A stretch of DNA of 64,000 bases from Kineococcus rhizosphaerae (GTDB taxonomy: Bacteria > Actinomycetota > Actinomycetes > Actinomycetales > Kineococcaceae), in contig NZ_PVZF01000003.1 of the NCBI RefSeq assembly GCF_003002055.1, forward strand, positions 248,001 to 312,000, in the 5' to 3' direction. The notes below the pieces were generated by a model. That model did not search any database. It saw nothing but the letters and a program-made list of their open reading frames with translations, and was not told the origin of the DNA. The position numbers were made by a program, and so were the translations under genes. Shown here one piece after another: positions 41,806-51,275 of the stretch. Position 1 is the first letter of the stretch. Each line of letters opens with the position of its first letter.

Positions 41806-42906
41806 TCAACGCAGGCGGGCACCGTCCTCGGGGTCGAAGAGGTACACCCGCGCCGGCGGGGCCGTCAGCCGCACCGCGTCCCCGCGCCGGTAGTCGACCT
41901 CGGGTGAGGTCTGCACGACGACGGAGGAGTCCAGGCCCTCGACGCTGACGGTGGCGAGCCCGAACTCCAGCAGGTTCTCGAACACGACCACCTCACCGGG
42001 CACCGACGCCTCGTCGGCCCGCGCGATGCGGGCGTCCTGCGGGCGGACCCCGACCGTCACGGCCGTCCCCGCCGCGGCCCGCGACGCCGTGGGCAGGACG
42101 CCGTCGCGGCCCACCCGCACCGAACCCGCACGGTCCACGACCCCCTCGACGAGGTTGATCTTCGGTTCGCCCACGAAGTCGGCGACGAACCGGTTCGCGG
42201 GGTCGTCGAAGATCTCGTCGGCCGTCCCGAACTGCTGGATGACCCCGCCGTCCATGACGGCGAGCCGGTCGGCCAGGCTGAGCGCCTCGAGCTGGTCGTG
42301 GGTCACGACGATCGTCGTGTAGCCGAACTCGCGCTGCAGGACCTTCAGCTCGCGACGGACCCGTTGCCGCTGCGCGGCGTCGAGGTGGGACAGGGGTTCG
42401 TCGAGCAGCAGCACGGGCGGGTTGCGGACCAGCGCCCGGGCCAGGGCGACGCGCTGCTTCTGGCCGCTGGACAACCCCGCCGGCCGCAGGGGCAGCAGGT
42501 CGGTCATCTCCAGGCGCTCGGCGATGGCCCGCACGCGGGCGTCGGCGTCCTTCACCCCGCGCGCCTTCAGGCCGTACGACAGGTTCCCCTCGACGTCCAG
42601 CGGCGGGTAGAGCGCGTAGCTCTCGAACCCGACGCCGATGTCGCGCCTGCCCGGCGGCAGGTGCGGGATGGACCGGTCGCCGATGCGGATGTCGCCGGAG
42701 GTGACGGTCTCCAGGCCCGCGATCATCCGCAGCGTCGTCGTCTTCCCGCACCCCGAGGGCCCCAGGAGAGCGACGAGCTCACCGGGCTCGATGTGCAGGT
42801 CGATGCCCTTGACGGCGTGGAACGCCTCCCGGCCCCGGCTCTCGTACCGCTTGTGCAGGTTCTCCAGGACGAGCGCCTTGGCCGTCGTCTGCGTCAGGAC
42901 GCTCAT
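41806..42906 (-). CDS. Polyol/sugar ABC importer ATPase 1 (MalK/UgpC-like)
   Basis: 366 residues. Walker A GPSGCGKTT, signature LSSGQKQRVALARAL, Walker B LLLDEPLSHLD, switch VVTHDQLEA, and a C-terminal TOBE domain. The Q-loop position, usually FQ, reads GFESYALYP (Glu95). Last gene of the importer operon; overlaps the second ATPase gene (ATGA). The two ATPases differ clearly from each other, suggesting a heterodimer like that of glycerol importers (inference). Confidence 0.9.
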   Translation of the reverse strand: MSVLTQTTAKALVLENLHKRYESRGREAFHAVKGIDLHIEPGELVALLGPSGCGKTTTLRMIAGLETVTSGDIRIGDRSIPHLPPGRRDIGVGFESYALYPPLDVEGNLSYGLKARGVKDADARVRAIAERLEMTDLLPLRPAGLSSGQKQRVALARALVRNPPVLLLDEPLSHLDAAQRQRVRRELKVLQREFGYTTIVVTHDQLEALSLADRLAVMDGGVIQQFGTADEIFDDPANRFVADFVGEPKINLVEGVVDRAGSVRVGRDGVLPTASRAAAGTAVTVGVRPQDARIARADEASVPGEVVVFENLLEFGLATVSVEGLDSSVVVQTSPEVDYRRGDAVRLTAPPARVYLFDPEDGARLR

Positions 42907-44045
42907 CGCGCCACCCTCTCCTCGACGGCCGACCCCAGCCGCACCGAGTCCTCCGGACCGGCGGCGGGGGCGAAGACGTGGACGTTCTCCAGCGGCAGGT
43001 GCAGGTCGACGACGTCACCCTCGCGGGCGCCGGCGTCGGAGTCGGCGACGACGATGACGTGCTCCGAACCCCCCGCGGGGCCGACGTCGACGCTGAACTC
43101 CATGAGCCGGCCCAGGCGCTCGGCCAGCGACACCCGGCCGCGCAGGGACAGCGCCCCCGCCCCGCCCGCACCCAGCTGCAGGTCGCGGGGCCGGATCCCG
43201 AGGCGGGCCCGCCCGGCGGGCAGGTCCAGGTGGTGCGGCACCGGGACGCTGAGGTCCCCCCCGGCGCCGCGCAGCACCCCCTGCTCGGCCACCACGTCGA
43301 ACAGGTTGATCTCGGGCTGGCCGAGGGCCTTGGCGACGAACGTGTCCACCGGCCGGCGCCAGATGTCCTCCGGGGTGCCCACCTGGACGACGCGGCCCGC
43401 GCGCAGGACCGCGATGCGGTTCCCGAGCGCCAGGGCCTCCTGGTAGTCGTGGGTGACGTACAGGGAGGTCGTGTTCGACATCTCCCCGAGCTGCTTGAGC
43501 TCGGCGCGCATCTGGGCGCGCAGCTTCGCGTCGAGGTGCGAGAGGGGTTCGTCCAGCAGGTACACGTCGGCGGGCCGGACCAGCACCCGCCCGAGGGCGA
43601 CGCGCTGGCGCTGGCCGTTCGACAGCTCCCGCGGGAACCTCTTGAGCAGGTGGGCGATCCCCAGCGTCGTGGTGACGGCCTCGATGCGCTGGCGCTGCTG
43701 CTCGGCCGTGTACTTCCCCGTGCGCCCGGACCGCAGCGGCGACGCGAGGTTGTCGAACACGGTCTTCTGCGGGTAGAGCGCGTAGCTCTCGAACGCCATG
43801 GCGACGTTGCGGTGGTAGGGCTCGACGCCCTCCATGGAGACACCCGCGATCTCGACGTCGCCGGCCGCGGTGTCGACGAGCCCGGCGACGCTCTTGAGCA
43901 TCGTCGTCTTGCCGGCCCCCGACGGGCCGAGCACGACGAAGAACTCGCCGTCTCCGATGTCGAGGTCCACGTCGGTCAGGGCCTCGACGACGTTCTTGCC
44001 CGTGCCGTAGGTCGTGGACAGGTTCTGGATGCGCACGGTGGCCAT
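42903..44045 (-). CDS. Polyol/sugar ABC importer ATPase 2 (MalK/UgpC-like)
   Basis: 380 residues from ATG 44045. Walker A GPSGAGKTT, signature LSNGQRQRVALGRVL, Walker B LLDEPLSHLDAKL, switch YVTHDYQEA, TOBE domain at the end. Again Glu in place of the Q-loop Gln (AFESYALYP, Glu86). Starts one base before the stop of the permease gene (TGATG). Confidence 0.9.
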   Translation of the reverse strand: MATVRIQNLSTTYGTGKNVVEALTDVDLDIGDGEFFVVLGPSGAGKTTMLKSVAGLVDTAAGDVEIAGVSMEGVEPYHRNVAMAFESYALYPQKTVFDNLASPLRSGRTGKYTAEQQRQRIEAVTTTLGIAHLLKRFPRELSNGQRQRVALGRVLVRPADVYLLDEPLSHLDAKLRAQMRAELKQLGEMSNTTSLYVTHDYQEALALGNRIAVLRAGRVVQVGTPEDIWRRPVDTFVAKALGQPEINLFDVVAEQGVLRGAGGDLSVPVPHHLDLPAGRARLGIRPRDLQLGAGGAGALSLRGRVSLAERLGRLMEFSVDVGPAGGSEHVIVVADSDAGAREGDVVDLHLPLENVHVFAPAAGPEDSVRLGSAVEERVAR

Positions 44046-44923
44046 CAGGCCTTCACCGCCCCGAACGACAGGCCCCGCACCAGGTACCGCTGGATGGTCA
44101 GCGCGAGGACGAGCGGCGGCAGGGCGCCCAGGAGGGCCGCGGCTGCCGTGAGGTTGTAGTACGCCTGCCCGCCGCCGCCGAGGTACTTGGTCACCGCGAC
44201 GGTGACGGTCGTGGCCGCCGAGTCGGTGAGGATCAGCGGGAACAGGTAGTTGTTCCAGGCGAAGATGAACGCCAGCAGCGCGGCGGCCGCGATGCCCGGG
44301 CGCACCAGCGGCAGCGCGACGGTGAGGAAGGCGCGGGTGCGGGTGTACCCGTCCAGCAGGGCCGCCTGCTCCAGCTCGGGGGCGAGGTCGGTGAAGTAGG
44401 ACCGAAGGATCCACACGACCAGCGGCATCGTCACCAGCTGCAGCACCCACACCATGCCGAGCTTGGTGTCGAAGATGTGCAGCGTGTTGTAGATGACGAA
44501 GAGCGGGACGATGACCATCAGCTCCGGCGCGAACCGGAACGACAGCATCTGGAACATGAGGTCCTCGGAGCCGCGGAACTTCCAGCGGCCCGCGGCGTAG
44601 GCGGCCGGGATGCCGACGACGAGGGAGACGAGGACGGCGCCCGCGCAGTTCAGGACGCTCGTGAGCAGGGCGTGCCCGAAGTCGACGCTCGTGAGGTCCT
44701 GACCGCGCTGGGACAGGACCGTCCCGAAGTTCGCGAGCGTCGGGGAGAACTGGAAGTACGTCGACGTCTGCTGCGCGTCGTTCTTGAGCGCCAGCAGGAC
44801 CATCCACACCAGGGGGAACAGGGAGAACACGAACCACGCGAGGATCCCGAGGTCGGCGACCACCGAGCCCGGGGTCACCCGCTTCTGCCCGGGGGTCAGT
44901 TCCCGGGCGAACCGCGACGCCAT
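44045..44923 (-). CDS. Polyol/sugar ABC importer permease, MalG type
   Basis: 292 residues from ATG 44923. About six membrane spans with the EAA loop QAALLDGYTRTRAFLTVALPLVRP (shown here only as the key region around LDGYTR) and FAWNNYLFPLIL. Partner of the permease at 44923-45870. Confidence 0.9.
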   Translation of the reverse strand: MASRFARELTPGQKRVTPGSVVADLGILAWFVFSLFPLVWMVLLALKNDAQQTSTYFQFSPTLANFGTVLSQRGQDLTSVDFGHALLTSVLNCAGAVLVSLVVGIPAAYAAGRWKFRGSEDLMFQMLSFRFAPELMVIVPLFVIYNTLHIFDTKLGMVWVLQLVTMPLVVWILRSYFTDLAPELEQAALLDGYTRTRAFLTVALPLVRPGIAAAALLAFIFAWNNYLFPLILTDSAATTVTVAVTKYLGGGGQAYYNLTAAAALLGALPPLVLALTIQRYLVRGLSFGAVKA

Positions 44924-45870
44924 CAGGCCCCCGCTCCCGCAGCACGACGCTGCGCCTTGCCCAGCACGCTCACGAGGTAGCGCGCGGTGATGAACACGAT
45001 GATCCACAGCAGGAACATGTAGGTGCTGCCGCGGGAGTAGTTCAGGTTGGTGATCGAGTCCTCGAACGCGCCGATCTGCAGCGTGGTCGTCGTCACGCCG
45101 GGACCGCCGGCGGTGAGGACGTACACCGCGTCGAAGACCTTCAGGCAGTCCATGAACCGGAAGATGACGGCGACGAGGATGTAGGGCCACATCATCGGCA
45201 GCATGAGCCGGCGGAACATGTAGAACCAGTTCGCGCCGTCGACGTCGGAGGCCTCGAAGGGCTCCTTGGGCAGGGACCGGATGCCGGCCAGGACGAGGAT
45301 CGCGACGAACGGCGTGTAGATCCACACGTCGACGAGGATCGTCGAGGCCAGCGCCCGGTCCTTGCTCAGCCAGTCGAACGTCGAGCCCAGCCCGAGGACG
45401 TGGTTCAAGACCCCGAACTGGGGGTTGAACATCAGCTTCCAGATCACGCCCGCGATGACGGGCGCGATCATCAGCGGGAGGATCAGGAGCCGTTCGAACG
45501 TCTTGCCGATGAGCGTGGACCGGTTGAGCAGCAGGGCGATGGCGACGCCCAGCACGGTCTCCAGCCCGGTGGCGGCCACCGCGTACAGCAGGGTCGTCCC
45601 GGCGCTGCGCCAGAACAGCGTGTCGCCCAGGACGCTGCGGTAGTTGTCGACCCCGATGAACGTCGGGGTCGGGTTCGTCGCCGCGTAGTTCAGCACCGTG
45701 TAGTACACGCCGTAGAAGAACGCGTACAGGATGCCGATGATCAGCAGGACCGCCGGCACCGACAGCAGGTACGGGCGCAGCTTGCGCCGCCAGGTGGGGA
45801 CCCGGCGGACCGCGCCGGGACCCCGATCGGTCTCCTGCGAGGGCGTGCGGCCCCCGACGGTGGTCGCCAC
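44923..45870 (-). CDS. Polyol/sugar ABC importer permease, MalF type
   Basis: 315 residues from GTG 45870, with a GGAGAGGAGGAG-type ribosome site. Cytosolic N-terminal tail of ~30 residues, six spans, EAA loop EASDVDGANWFYMFRRLMLP, and FDAVYVLTAGGPG near the C-terminus, typical of this family. 34 bp downstream of the binding-protein gene. Confidence 0.9.
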   Translation of the reverse strand: MATTVGGRTPSQETDRGPGAVRRVPTWRRKLRPYLLSVPAVLLIIGILYAFFYGVYYTVLNYAATNPTPTFIGVDNYRSVLGDTLFWRSAGTTLLYAVAATGLETVLGVAIALLLNRSTLIGKTFERLLILPLMIAPVIAGVIWKLMFNPQFGVLNHVLGLGSTFDWLSKDRALASTILVDVWIYTPFVAILVLAGIRSLPKEPFEASDVDGANWFYMFRRLMLPMMWPYILVAVIFRFMDCLKVFDAVYVLTAGGPGVTTTTLQIGAFEDSITNLNYSRGSTYMFLLWIIVFITARYLVSVLGKAQRRAAGAGA

Positions 45871-45904
45871 CGCTCCTCCTCTCCGATCCGCGGACCCGTG
45901 GGGG

Positions 45905-47353
45905 TCAGGCGTTGATCTTGGTGGTGTTGGCCTTGGCGAGCTCGTCCAGGCGCGACTTGGCGTCCGCACCGGAGTAGATGTCCTGCAGCGCGACCGCCCA
46001 GTCCTCGGTGGTCTCGAAGAACTTCGTCTGCGGCGTGAACTGGATCTTCGTGGAGTCGATGACCTTCTCGAAGGTCTCCAGGTAGCCGGGGAACCCGCCG
46101 AGGGTCTGCTTGAAGGACCCGTCGAACACCGAGGCGCGGACCGGGTCGGCGAACGTCGAGGCGGTCGCCTTGTTCATGGCGTCCTTGCCCGTGGCCCACT
46201 GCATGAACAACCAGGCGGCCTGCTTCTTCTTCGACGCCGCGTTCATGGCCAGCGACCACGTCCACAGGTTGGTGGCGTAGCTGCCGTCGGGACCGGCCGG
46301 GCCCGGGTACCAGGCGAGGTTGCCGGCCTGGGCGCTGGCCCCGGCCTTCTGCTTCGGGTACGTCGCGCTGTCCGCGTCGTAGACCATCATGGCGTTGCCG
46401 TTGCCGAGGTCACCGGTGCACTGCGGGTAGTCGTAGGTGGTCCAGGACGTCGGTCCGGCGTTCTTGGCGAGGTCGACCCACTTCTTGGTGAACTCCACGG
46501 CCTTGTCGGAGTTCATCGCCGCCGTGTAGGTGGTGCCCTCGGCGGTGTAGTCCTTGCCGCCCTCGCGGGTGAACTGGGTCATGAAGCCGGGGTGGATCGT
46601 CGCCCACGACTTCGACCCGCGGAACGCCACGCCGTAGCGGTTCTGCGACCGGTCGGTGAGGTCGGTGGCGAGCTGGATGAAGTCGTCGAACGTCTCCGGC
46701 AGCGCGATGCCGCGGGCGTCGAACTCCTTCTTGTTGTAGGCGACGACGTTCGTCTCGAACCCCCACGGGATCGCCCACTGACCGCCGGTGCCGAGGGCGG
46801 ACCCCTTCTCGAAGTCCCAGCGGGTCGACGTGCGCAGGCCCTCGTAGATGTCCTCGAAGTCGTACTCGTCGTTGGTGGCGGACGAGTTCTTGATCCACGG
46901 GGTGAGGTCCTCCATCCAGCCGGGAGGGCCGTACTGCCAGATGAAGTAGGCGCCGGTCATGAAGACGTCGTGCGCCCCGGTCTTGCCCGCGAGCTCGGTG
47001 TTCAGCTTGGTGAAGTAGTCGGCCTCGGCGACGAGGTCGGCCTGGACCTCGATGCCCGTCAGCTCGGTGAAGTCCTTCAGCAGCGGCTGGAACGCCTGCT
47101 GGTACGGGTGCGGCGTCTGGAGGATCTTGATGCTCTGGCCCTTCAGCGCCTTCCAGTCGAAGGAACCGGTAACGGCCGACGCCCCGTTCTCGGGCGCCTT
47201 GCCGGCGTCGCCGCCGCCACCGCCGGTGCCGACCCCGCAGCCGTAGAGCATCGGGACCGTGGCGGCCCCGCCCATGGCGGCCAGCAGCGACCGGCGGGTG
47301 ACCTTCTTCGTCGGGACGTGCAGTCCGCTCTCGGACCGCGTGAACTCGTTCAT
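45905..47353 (-). CDS. Sugar/polyol ABC substrate-binding lipoprotein (SBP family 1)
   Basis: 482 residues from ATG 47353. Twin-Arg signal (TRRSLLAAMGG) with a lipobox ending at Cys39, then a Gly-rich linker. SBP_bac_1 features: LTGIEVQADLV, YFTKLNTELAGKTGAHDVFM, and the Trp-rich GQWAIPWGFETNVVAYNK segment. Extracytoplasmic receptor of the importer. Linked dehydrogenases and the SorC regulator suggest a polyol ligand. Confidence 0.9.
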   Translation of the reverse strand: MNEFTRSESGLHVPTKKVTRRSLLAAMGGAATVPMLYGCGVGTGGGGGDAGKAPENGASAVTGSFDWKALKGQSIKILQTPHPYQQAFQPLLKDFTELTGIEVQADLVAEADYFTKLNTELAGKTGAHDVFMTGAYFIWQYGPPGWMEDLTPWIKNSSATNDEYDFEDIYEGLRTSTRWDFEKGSALGTGGQWAIPWGFETNVVAYNKKEFDARGIALPETFDDFIQLATDLTDRSQNRYGVAFRGSKSWATIHPGFMTQFTREGGKDYTAEGTTYTAAMNSDKAVEFTKKWVDLAKNAGPTSWTTYDYPQCTGDLGNGNAMMVYDADSATYPKQKAGASAQAGNLAWYPGPAGPDGSYATNLWTWSLAMNAASKKKQAAWLFMQWATGKDAMNKATASTFADPVRASVFDGSFKQTLGGFPGYLETFEKVIDSTKIQFTPQTKFFETTEDWAVALQDIYSGADAKSRLDELAKANTTKINA

Positions 47354-47440
47354 GGCTGACGCTCCATCGCGTGGGAGGGTAGGGTCCACCGTCCCGACGA
47401 CCCTTCCGGTCCCGGGTGGTGTGGTTCGAGGGTCAGGGGA

Positions 47441-48514
47441 TCAGGGGATCAGGGAGACCTTGACGGAGTTCGCGGAGTCGGCCACGAGGTCGAGCCCCTT
47501 CTGGAACTCGGCCAGCGGCAGCTGGTGGGAGCAGATCTCGTCCAGGGGCAGCCGGCCGGACTCGATGAGCCGCAGGGCCGCGGGCCAGGTGTTCTGCCCC
47601 AGGTGCGCACCGAGGACGTTGAGTTCCTTGTCGTCGGAGATGATCGACCAGTCGACGGTCACCGGGTCCTTGAAGACCGAGTACTCGACGAAGGTGCCGA
47701 GCTTGCGCAGCAGGTTCAGCCCCTGGGCGACCGCGGACGGGTGGCCGGTGCCCTCGATGTAGACGTCGGCGCCGTAGCCGTCGGTGAGCTTCTTGACCTC
47801 CTCGACGACGTCGACCTCGGTGATGTTGAACACGGTGTCGGCGCCGCACTTCTTCGCCAGTTCCAGCTTCTGCGGCAGCGCGTCGAGGGCGATGATGCGC
47901 TTGGGGAACTTCGCGGCGGCGCCGGCGATCATGCCCAGGCCGATGGGTCCGCACCCGGCGACCACGACCGTGTCGTCGAAGCGGATGCCGGCGCGCTCGA
48001 CGGCGTGCAGCGCGCACGACAGCGGTTCGGCGTAGGCGACCTGCCACGGCGGGACGTCCTCGGGCGCCTTGTGGACCAGGGCCTCCTTCGGCAGCACGAG
48101 GTACTCGGCCATCGCCCCCGGCGTGCGGCGCTTGAAGCCGAACATGTCGTGCGGCTGGCACATGTGGTAGTCGCCGCGGTTGCAGTACCGGCAGTTCCAG
48201 CAGGGCACGATCTGCTCGGCGACGATCCGGTCGCCGACCTGCACGCCCCAGCGCTTCGCCGCCTCGTCGTCGATGGCCGCGATGCGCCCGGTGAACTCGT
48301 GCCCGGGCACGGTGTCGGTCTCGGCCCACGCCGGGCGGTTCTCGTCGCCCCAGAACTTCGCGGCGCCGTGGTAGCACTTGAGGTCGCTGGCGCAGATGCC
48401 GACGGCCTCGACCTTCAGCAGGGCCTCACCGGGGCCGGCGACGGGCACGGGGACCTCTTCGAGCCGGTAGTCGTGCGGTCCGTGGACGATCACGGCCTTC
48501 ATCGTGTCTGCCAT
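47441..48514 (-). CDS. Zinc-dependent alcohol dehydrogenase, resembling erythritol/L-threitol dehydrogenases
   Basis: 357 residues from ATG 48514. Medium-chain dehydrogenase: catalytic zinc set Cys41, His72-Glu73, structural zinc Cys105, Cys108, Cys111, Cys119, and cofactor loop AGCGPIGLG. The overall pattern (YHGAAKFWGDENRPAW, MFGFKRRTPGAMAEY) matches what I remember of actinobacterial erythritol/L-threitol dehydrogenases. That, plus the polyol-type importer and SorC regulator, suggests tetritol use; other polyols are possible. First gene of the minus-strand unit, 87 bp before the binding-protein gene. Confidence 0.85.
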   Translation of the reverse strand: MADTMKAVIVHGPHDYRLEEVPVPVAGPGEALLKVEAVGICASDLKCYHGAAKFWGDENRPAWAETDTVPGHEFTGRIAAIDDEAAKRWGVQVGDRIVAEQIVPCWNCRYCNRGDYHMCQPHDMFGFKRRTPGAMAEYLVLPKEALVHKAPEDVPPWQVAYAEPLSCALHAVERAGIRFDDTVVVAGCGPIGLGMIAGAAAKFPKRIIALDALPQKLELAKKCGADTVFNITEVDVVEEVKKLTDGYGADVYIEGTGHPSAVAQGLNLLRKLGTFVEYSVFKDPVTVDWSIISDDKELNVLGAHLGQNTWPAALRLIESGRLPLDEICSHQLPLAEFQKGLDLVADSANSVKVSLIP

Positions 48515-48671
48515 GAACTGCTCCTTCGCAGCGCTCCGGACGGGGGCCGGGCGGGGTGTGGGTGGTTCGGCTGTGGTCGACGGCTCGTCGGCGGGTCGTC
48601 GTGGTCCGGGCTCCGGTGGGGGTACCGGGTCCTCCGGAACCCTCTTCCGTGGTCTTCCGAACGCTAGGACC

Positions 48672-48702
48672 TGTGCGGCACACTTGTCCAGCACATGCGT
48701 GC
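48672..48702. promoter_or_regulatory. Two small dyads in the divergent region before the SorC regulator
   Basis: TGTGC-G-GCACA (48672-48682) is a perfect 11-bp palindrome; GCAC-N4-GTGC (48691-48702) follows nine bases later. They lie between the divergent dehydrogenase and SorC genes, where the regulator would act. Candidate operators. Confidence 0.45.
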
Positions 48703-48764
48703 AACGATCTGGTGACCGGCGCGACGACGGAGCTGCGCCGGCCCACGAGGCGAGGAGGGCACGG

Positions 48765-49712
48765 GTGCCGAACACGGAGCGGTTCCCGCTGGCGCTGGCG
48801 CACACCGCGGCGACGCTCTACTACCTGCAGGACGCCACCCAGGCCGAGATCGCCGAGCGGATCGGCACCTCCCGCGCCACCGTCAGCCGCCTGCTGCGCG
48901 AGGCCCGCGAGCGGGGGCTGGTCCGCATCGAGGTGCTGCCGCTGCCGGTCGAGGACCCCGGCGACCTCGCCGACCGGCTGCGCGAGGCCCTGGGGCTGGA
49001 GCAGGTGCGCCTGTGCCCGCCGACGACGGCCGCCCACGTCGCCGAGGCCGTCTCGCCCACGGTTTCCACCGTGCTCACCGAGGTCGGGCTGAGCGCCGGG
49101 GACGTGCTGCTGGTCTCCTCGGGCCGGACGGTGTACGAGATCGCCCAGCGGGAACTGCCCGCGCTGCCGGGGGTGCTCGTGGCCCCCATGGTCGGCGGCC
49201 AGGACGAACCCGAAGCCTGGTACCAGACCAACGAGATCACCCGGCGGATCGCCGCCGGGGTCGGGGGGAGTCCCCGGTTCTGCTACGCCCCCGCGTTCCC
49301 GGCCCGCGCCCTGCGCAGCAGCCTGGCCGCCGATCCCGGTTTCCGGCGGTTCACGCAGTTGTGGAGCGACGCCCGGTGCGCCCTCATGGGCGTCGGGGCC
49401 CCTCCGCTGCAGCGGGAGTCGATCCCCGGTTTCGTCCCCACCGGGGAGGAACCCCTGCAGACGGCCGTCGGCGACGTGGCCTCGCGGTTCTACGACGCGA
49501 ACGGCACCGAGGTCTCCTACGAGGGCGCCGACCGTCTCGTCGCGATCCCCCTGGAGGTGCTGCGCGAGGTTCCCGTGCGCATCGCCGTCGCGTACGGTGC
49601 GGTCAAGGTCCCCAGCGTCGTCGCGGGCGCCCGCGGCGGGTACTTCACCCACCTCGTCACCGACCCGTCGACGGCGTCGGGTCTGCTCGCGTCCCTGGAG
49701 GAGGAACCGTGA
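48765..49712 (+). CDS. SorC/DeoR-type sugar-binding transcriptional regulator
   Basis: 315 residues from GTG 48765 with GAGGAGGG upstream. N-terminal helix-turn-helix (YYLQDATQAEIAERIGTSRATVSRLLREARERG region) and the C-terminal SorC sugar-binding domain (VSSGRTVYEIAQ, APMVGGQDE, PAFPARALRSSL, ALMGVGAPP). SorC domains sense phosphorylated sugars or polyols. Divergent from the dehydrogenase/importer genes and overlapping the SDR downstream by GTGA. Likely controls the whole polyol locus. Confidence 0.9.
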   Translation: MPNTERFPLALAHTAATLYYLQDATQAEIAERIGTSRATVSRLLREARERGLVRIEVLPLPVEDPGDLADRLREALGLEQVRLCPPTTAAHVAEAVSPTVSTVLTEVGLSAGDVLLVSSGRTVYEIAQRELPALPGVLVAPMVGGQDEPEAWYQTNEITRRIAAGVGGSPRFCYAPAFPARALRSSLAADPGFRRFTQLWSDARCALMGVGAPPLQRESIPGFVPTGEEPLQTAVGDVASRFYDANGTEVSYEGADRLVAIPLEVLREVPVRIAVAYGAVKVPSVVAGARGGYFTHLVTDPSTASGLLASLEEEP

Positions 49713-50488
49713 CCCCCCGCTCGATCCCGGAGTCCTTCGACCTGACCGGCCGCAGGGCCCTGGTCACCGGTGCGACCCAGGGACTGGGCACGGACGTCGT
49801 GCGCACCCTCGCCGCGGCCGGGTGCGACCTCGTGCTCTCCGCCCGCACCCACGAGGCGCTGCAGGCCCTGGCCGCCGCGGTGCGCGGCGACCACGGCGTC
49901 CGCGTCGAGGTCGTCGCCGCCGACCTGTCCGACGCGGCCGACACCGAGTCCCTGGCGTCGCGGGCGCTGGCCGCCTTCGACGGCCTCGACGTCCTGGTGA
50001 ACAACGCGGGCGTCTCCTTCCCGCAGCGGGTCGTCGACGTCGACGCCGGCACGTGGGACCGCACGCTCGCCGTGAACCTGCGCGCACCCGCGCTGCTGGG
50101 CTCGCGCGTCGGCCGGGCCATGGCCGCGGCGGGCCGCGGCAGCATCGTCAACGTCTCGTCGGTCGCGGGGTCGCTGGCGCTGGCCGAGCACTTCGCCTAC
50201 TCCTCCAGCAAGGCCGCGCTCGTGATGGCCACCAAGGTGCTCGCCCTGGAACTCGGACCCTCGGGGGTCCGGGCGAACTCGGTGAGCCCGACGGTGGTGA
50301 TGACCGAGATGGGGCAACGGGTCTGGGGCGAGCAGGCGAAGGCGGCCCCGATGCTGGTACGCATCCCGCTGGGCCGCTTCGCCCAGCCGGGCGACGTGAG
50401 CGGCGCCGTGCTGTTCCTGGCCTCCGACGCCTCGGCGATGGTGAACGGCGTGGACCTGACCGTCGACGGGGGTTTCTCGGCGGCCTGA
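49709..50488 (+). CDS. Short-chain dehydrogenase, probably polyol dehydrogenase
   Basis: 259 residues from GTG 49709. SDR marks: TGATQGLG, ADLSDA, NNAGVS, Ser in NVSSVAGS, YSSSKAAL, and VDGGFSAA at the end. Co-transcribed with the SorC regulator, so a second polyol dehydrogenase of the pathway (a D-threitol dehydrogenase would be the parallel in mycobacteria, from memory). Ends exactly where the convergent SDR ends. Confidence 0.85.
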   Translation: MTPRSIPESFDLTGRRALVTGATQGLGTDVVRTLAAAGCDLVLSARTHEALQALAAAVRGDHGVRVEVVAADLSDAADTESLASRALAAFDGLDVLVNNAGVSFPQRVVDVDAGTWDRTLAVNLRAPALLGSRVGRAMAAAGRGSIVNVSSVAGSLALAEHFAYSSSKAALVMATKVLALELGPSGVRANSVSPTVVMTEMGQRVWGEQAKAAPMLVRIPLGRFAQPGDVSGAVLFLASDASAMVNGVDLTVDGGFSAA

Positions 50489-51229
50489 TCAGCCCCGGCC
50501 CACGAAGGGCATGGTCGTCGCCATGACCGTCATCGACAGGACGTTCGCCGACGGGGGCAGGGACGCCATGTACCGCACGGCCTCGGCCACCTCGGCCAGT
50601 CCCATCGTGGGTTCGACGGCGAGCGATCCGTCGGCCTGCGGGACACCGGCGTCCGGCATCGCCAGCAGGTCGGTGCGGACGTTGCCTATGTCGATCTGAC
50701 CGCAGGCGATACCGAAGGGGCGGCCGTCGAGAGCGGTCTGCCGGGTCAGCCCCGTGACGGCCGTCTTCGTCGCGGTGTAGGGCGCGGAGTTCGGGCGGGG
50801 GGCCATCGACGAGATCGACCCGTTGTTGATGATGCGCCCGCCGCCGGGGTCCTGGCGCTTCATCTGCCGGAACGCCGCGCGGGTGCACAGGAACGTGCCC
50901 GTGAGGTTCACCGCGACGACGTCGTGCCAGCGCTGGACGTCGAGCTCGTCGATGGGCACCTGCGGCGCGGAGGTCCCCGCGTTGTTGACCAGCAGGTCCA
51001 GCCGGCCGAAGCGGTCCACGACGGCCGCGAACAGGGCGTCCACCTCGTGCTCGTCGGACACGTCGGCCCGGTGCACGGAGGTGGTCCCGCCGATCTGCGC
51101 CGCGGCCTCGCGCAGGACGTCCTCGCGGCGACCGGCCAGGGCCACCGCGAAACCCGACTGCACGAGGGCCGCGGCGACGGCGCGGCCGATGCCGGTGCCC
51201 GCACCCGTCACCAGGGCGATCTTCTCCAC
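50489..51229 (-). CDS. Short-chain dehydrogenase/reductase
   Basis: 246 residues from GTG 51229. TGAGTGIG cofactor loop, NNAGTS, Ser in [17 protein letters not shown], and an unusual end ([16 protein letters not shown]) where most SDRs have a DGG. Convergent with the previous SDR with zero bases between the stops. May or may not belong to the polyol pathway. Confidence 0.83.
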   Translation of the reverse strand: MEKIALVTGAGTGIGRAVAAALVQSGFAVALAGRREDVLREAAAQIGGTTSVHRADVSDEHEVDALFAAVVDRFGRLDLLVNNAGTSAPQVPIDELDVQRWHDVVAVNLTGTFLCTRAAFRQMKRQDPGGGRIINNGSISSMAPRPNSAPYTATKTAVTGLTRQTALDGRPFGIACGQIDIGNVRTDLLAMPDAGVPQADGSLAVEPTMGLAEVAEAVRYMASLPPSANVLSMTVMATTMPFVGRG

Positions 51230-51275
51230 GAGAGCATGCTCCCACCTCCCCCGCACGGTCCCGGGGACGCAGGAC

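Noticed and set aside
47431-47460. Tandem GGATCAGG units at the end of the dehydrogenase gene
   Set aside because: Only two and a half short units, partly coding; nothing suggests function.
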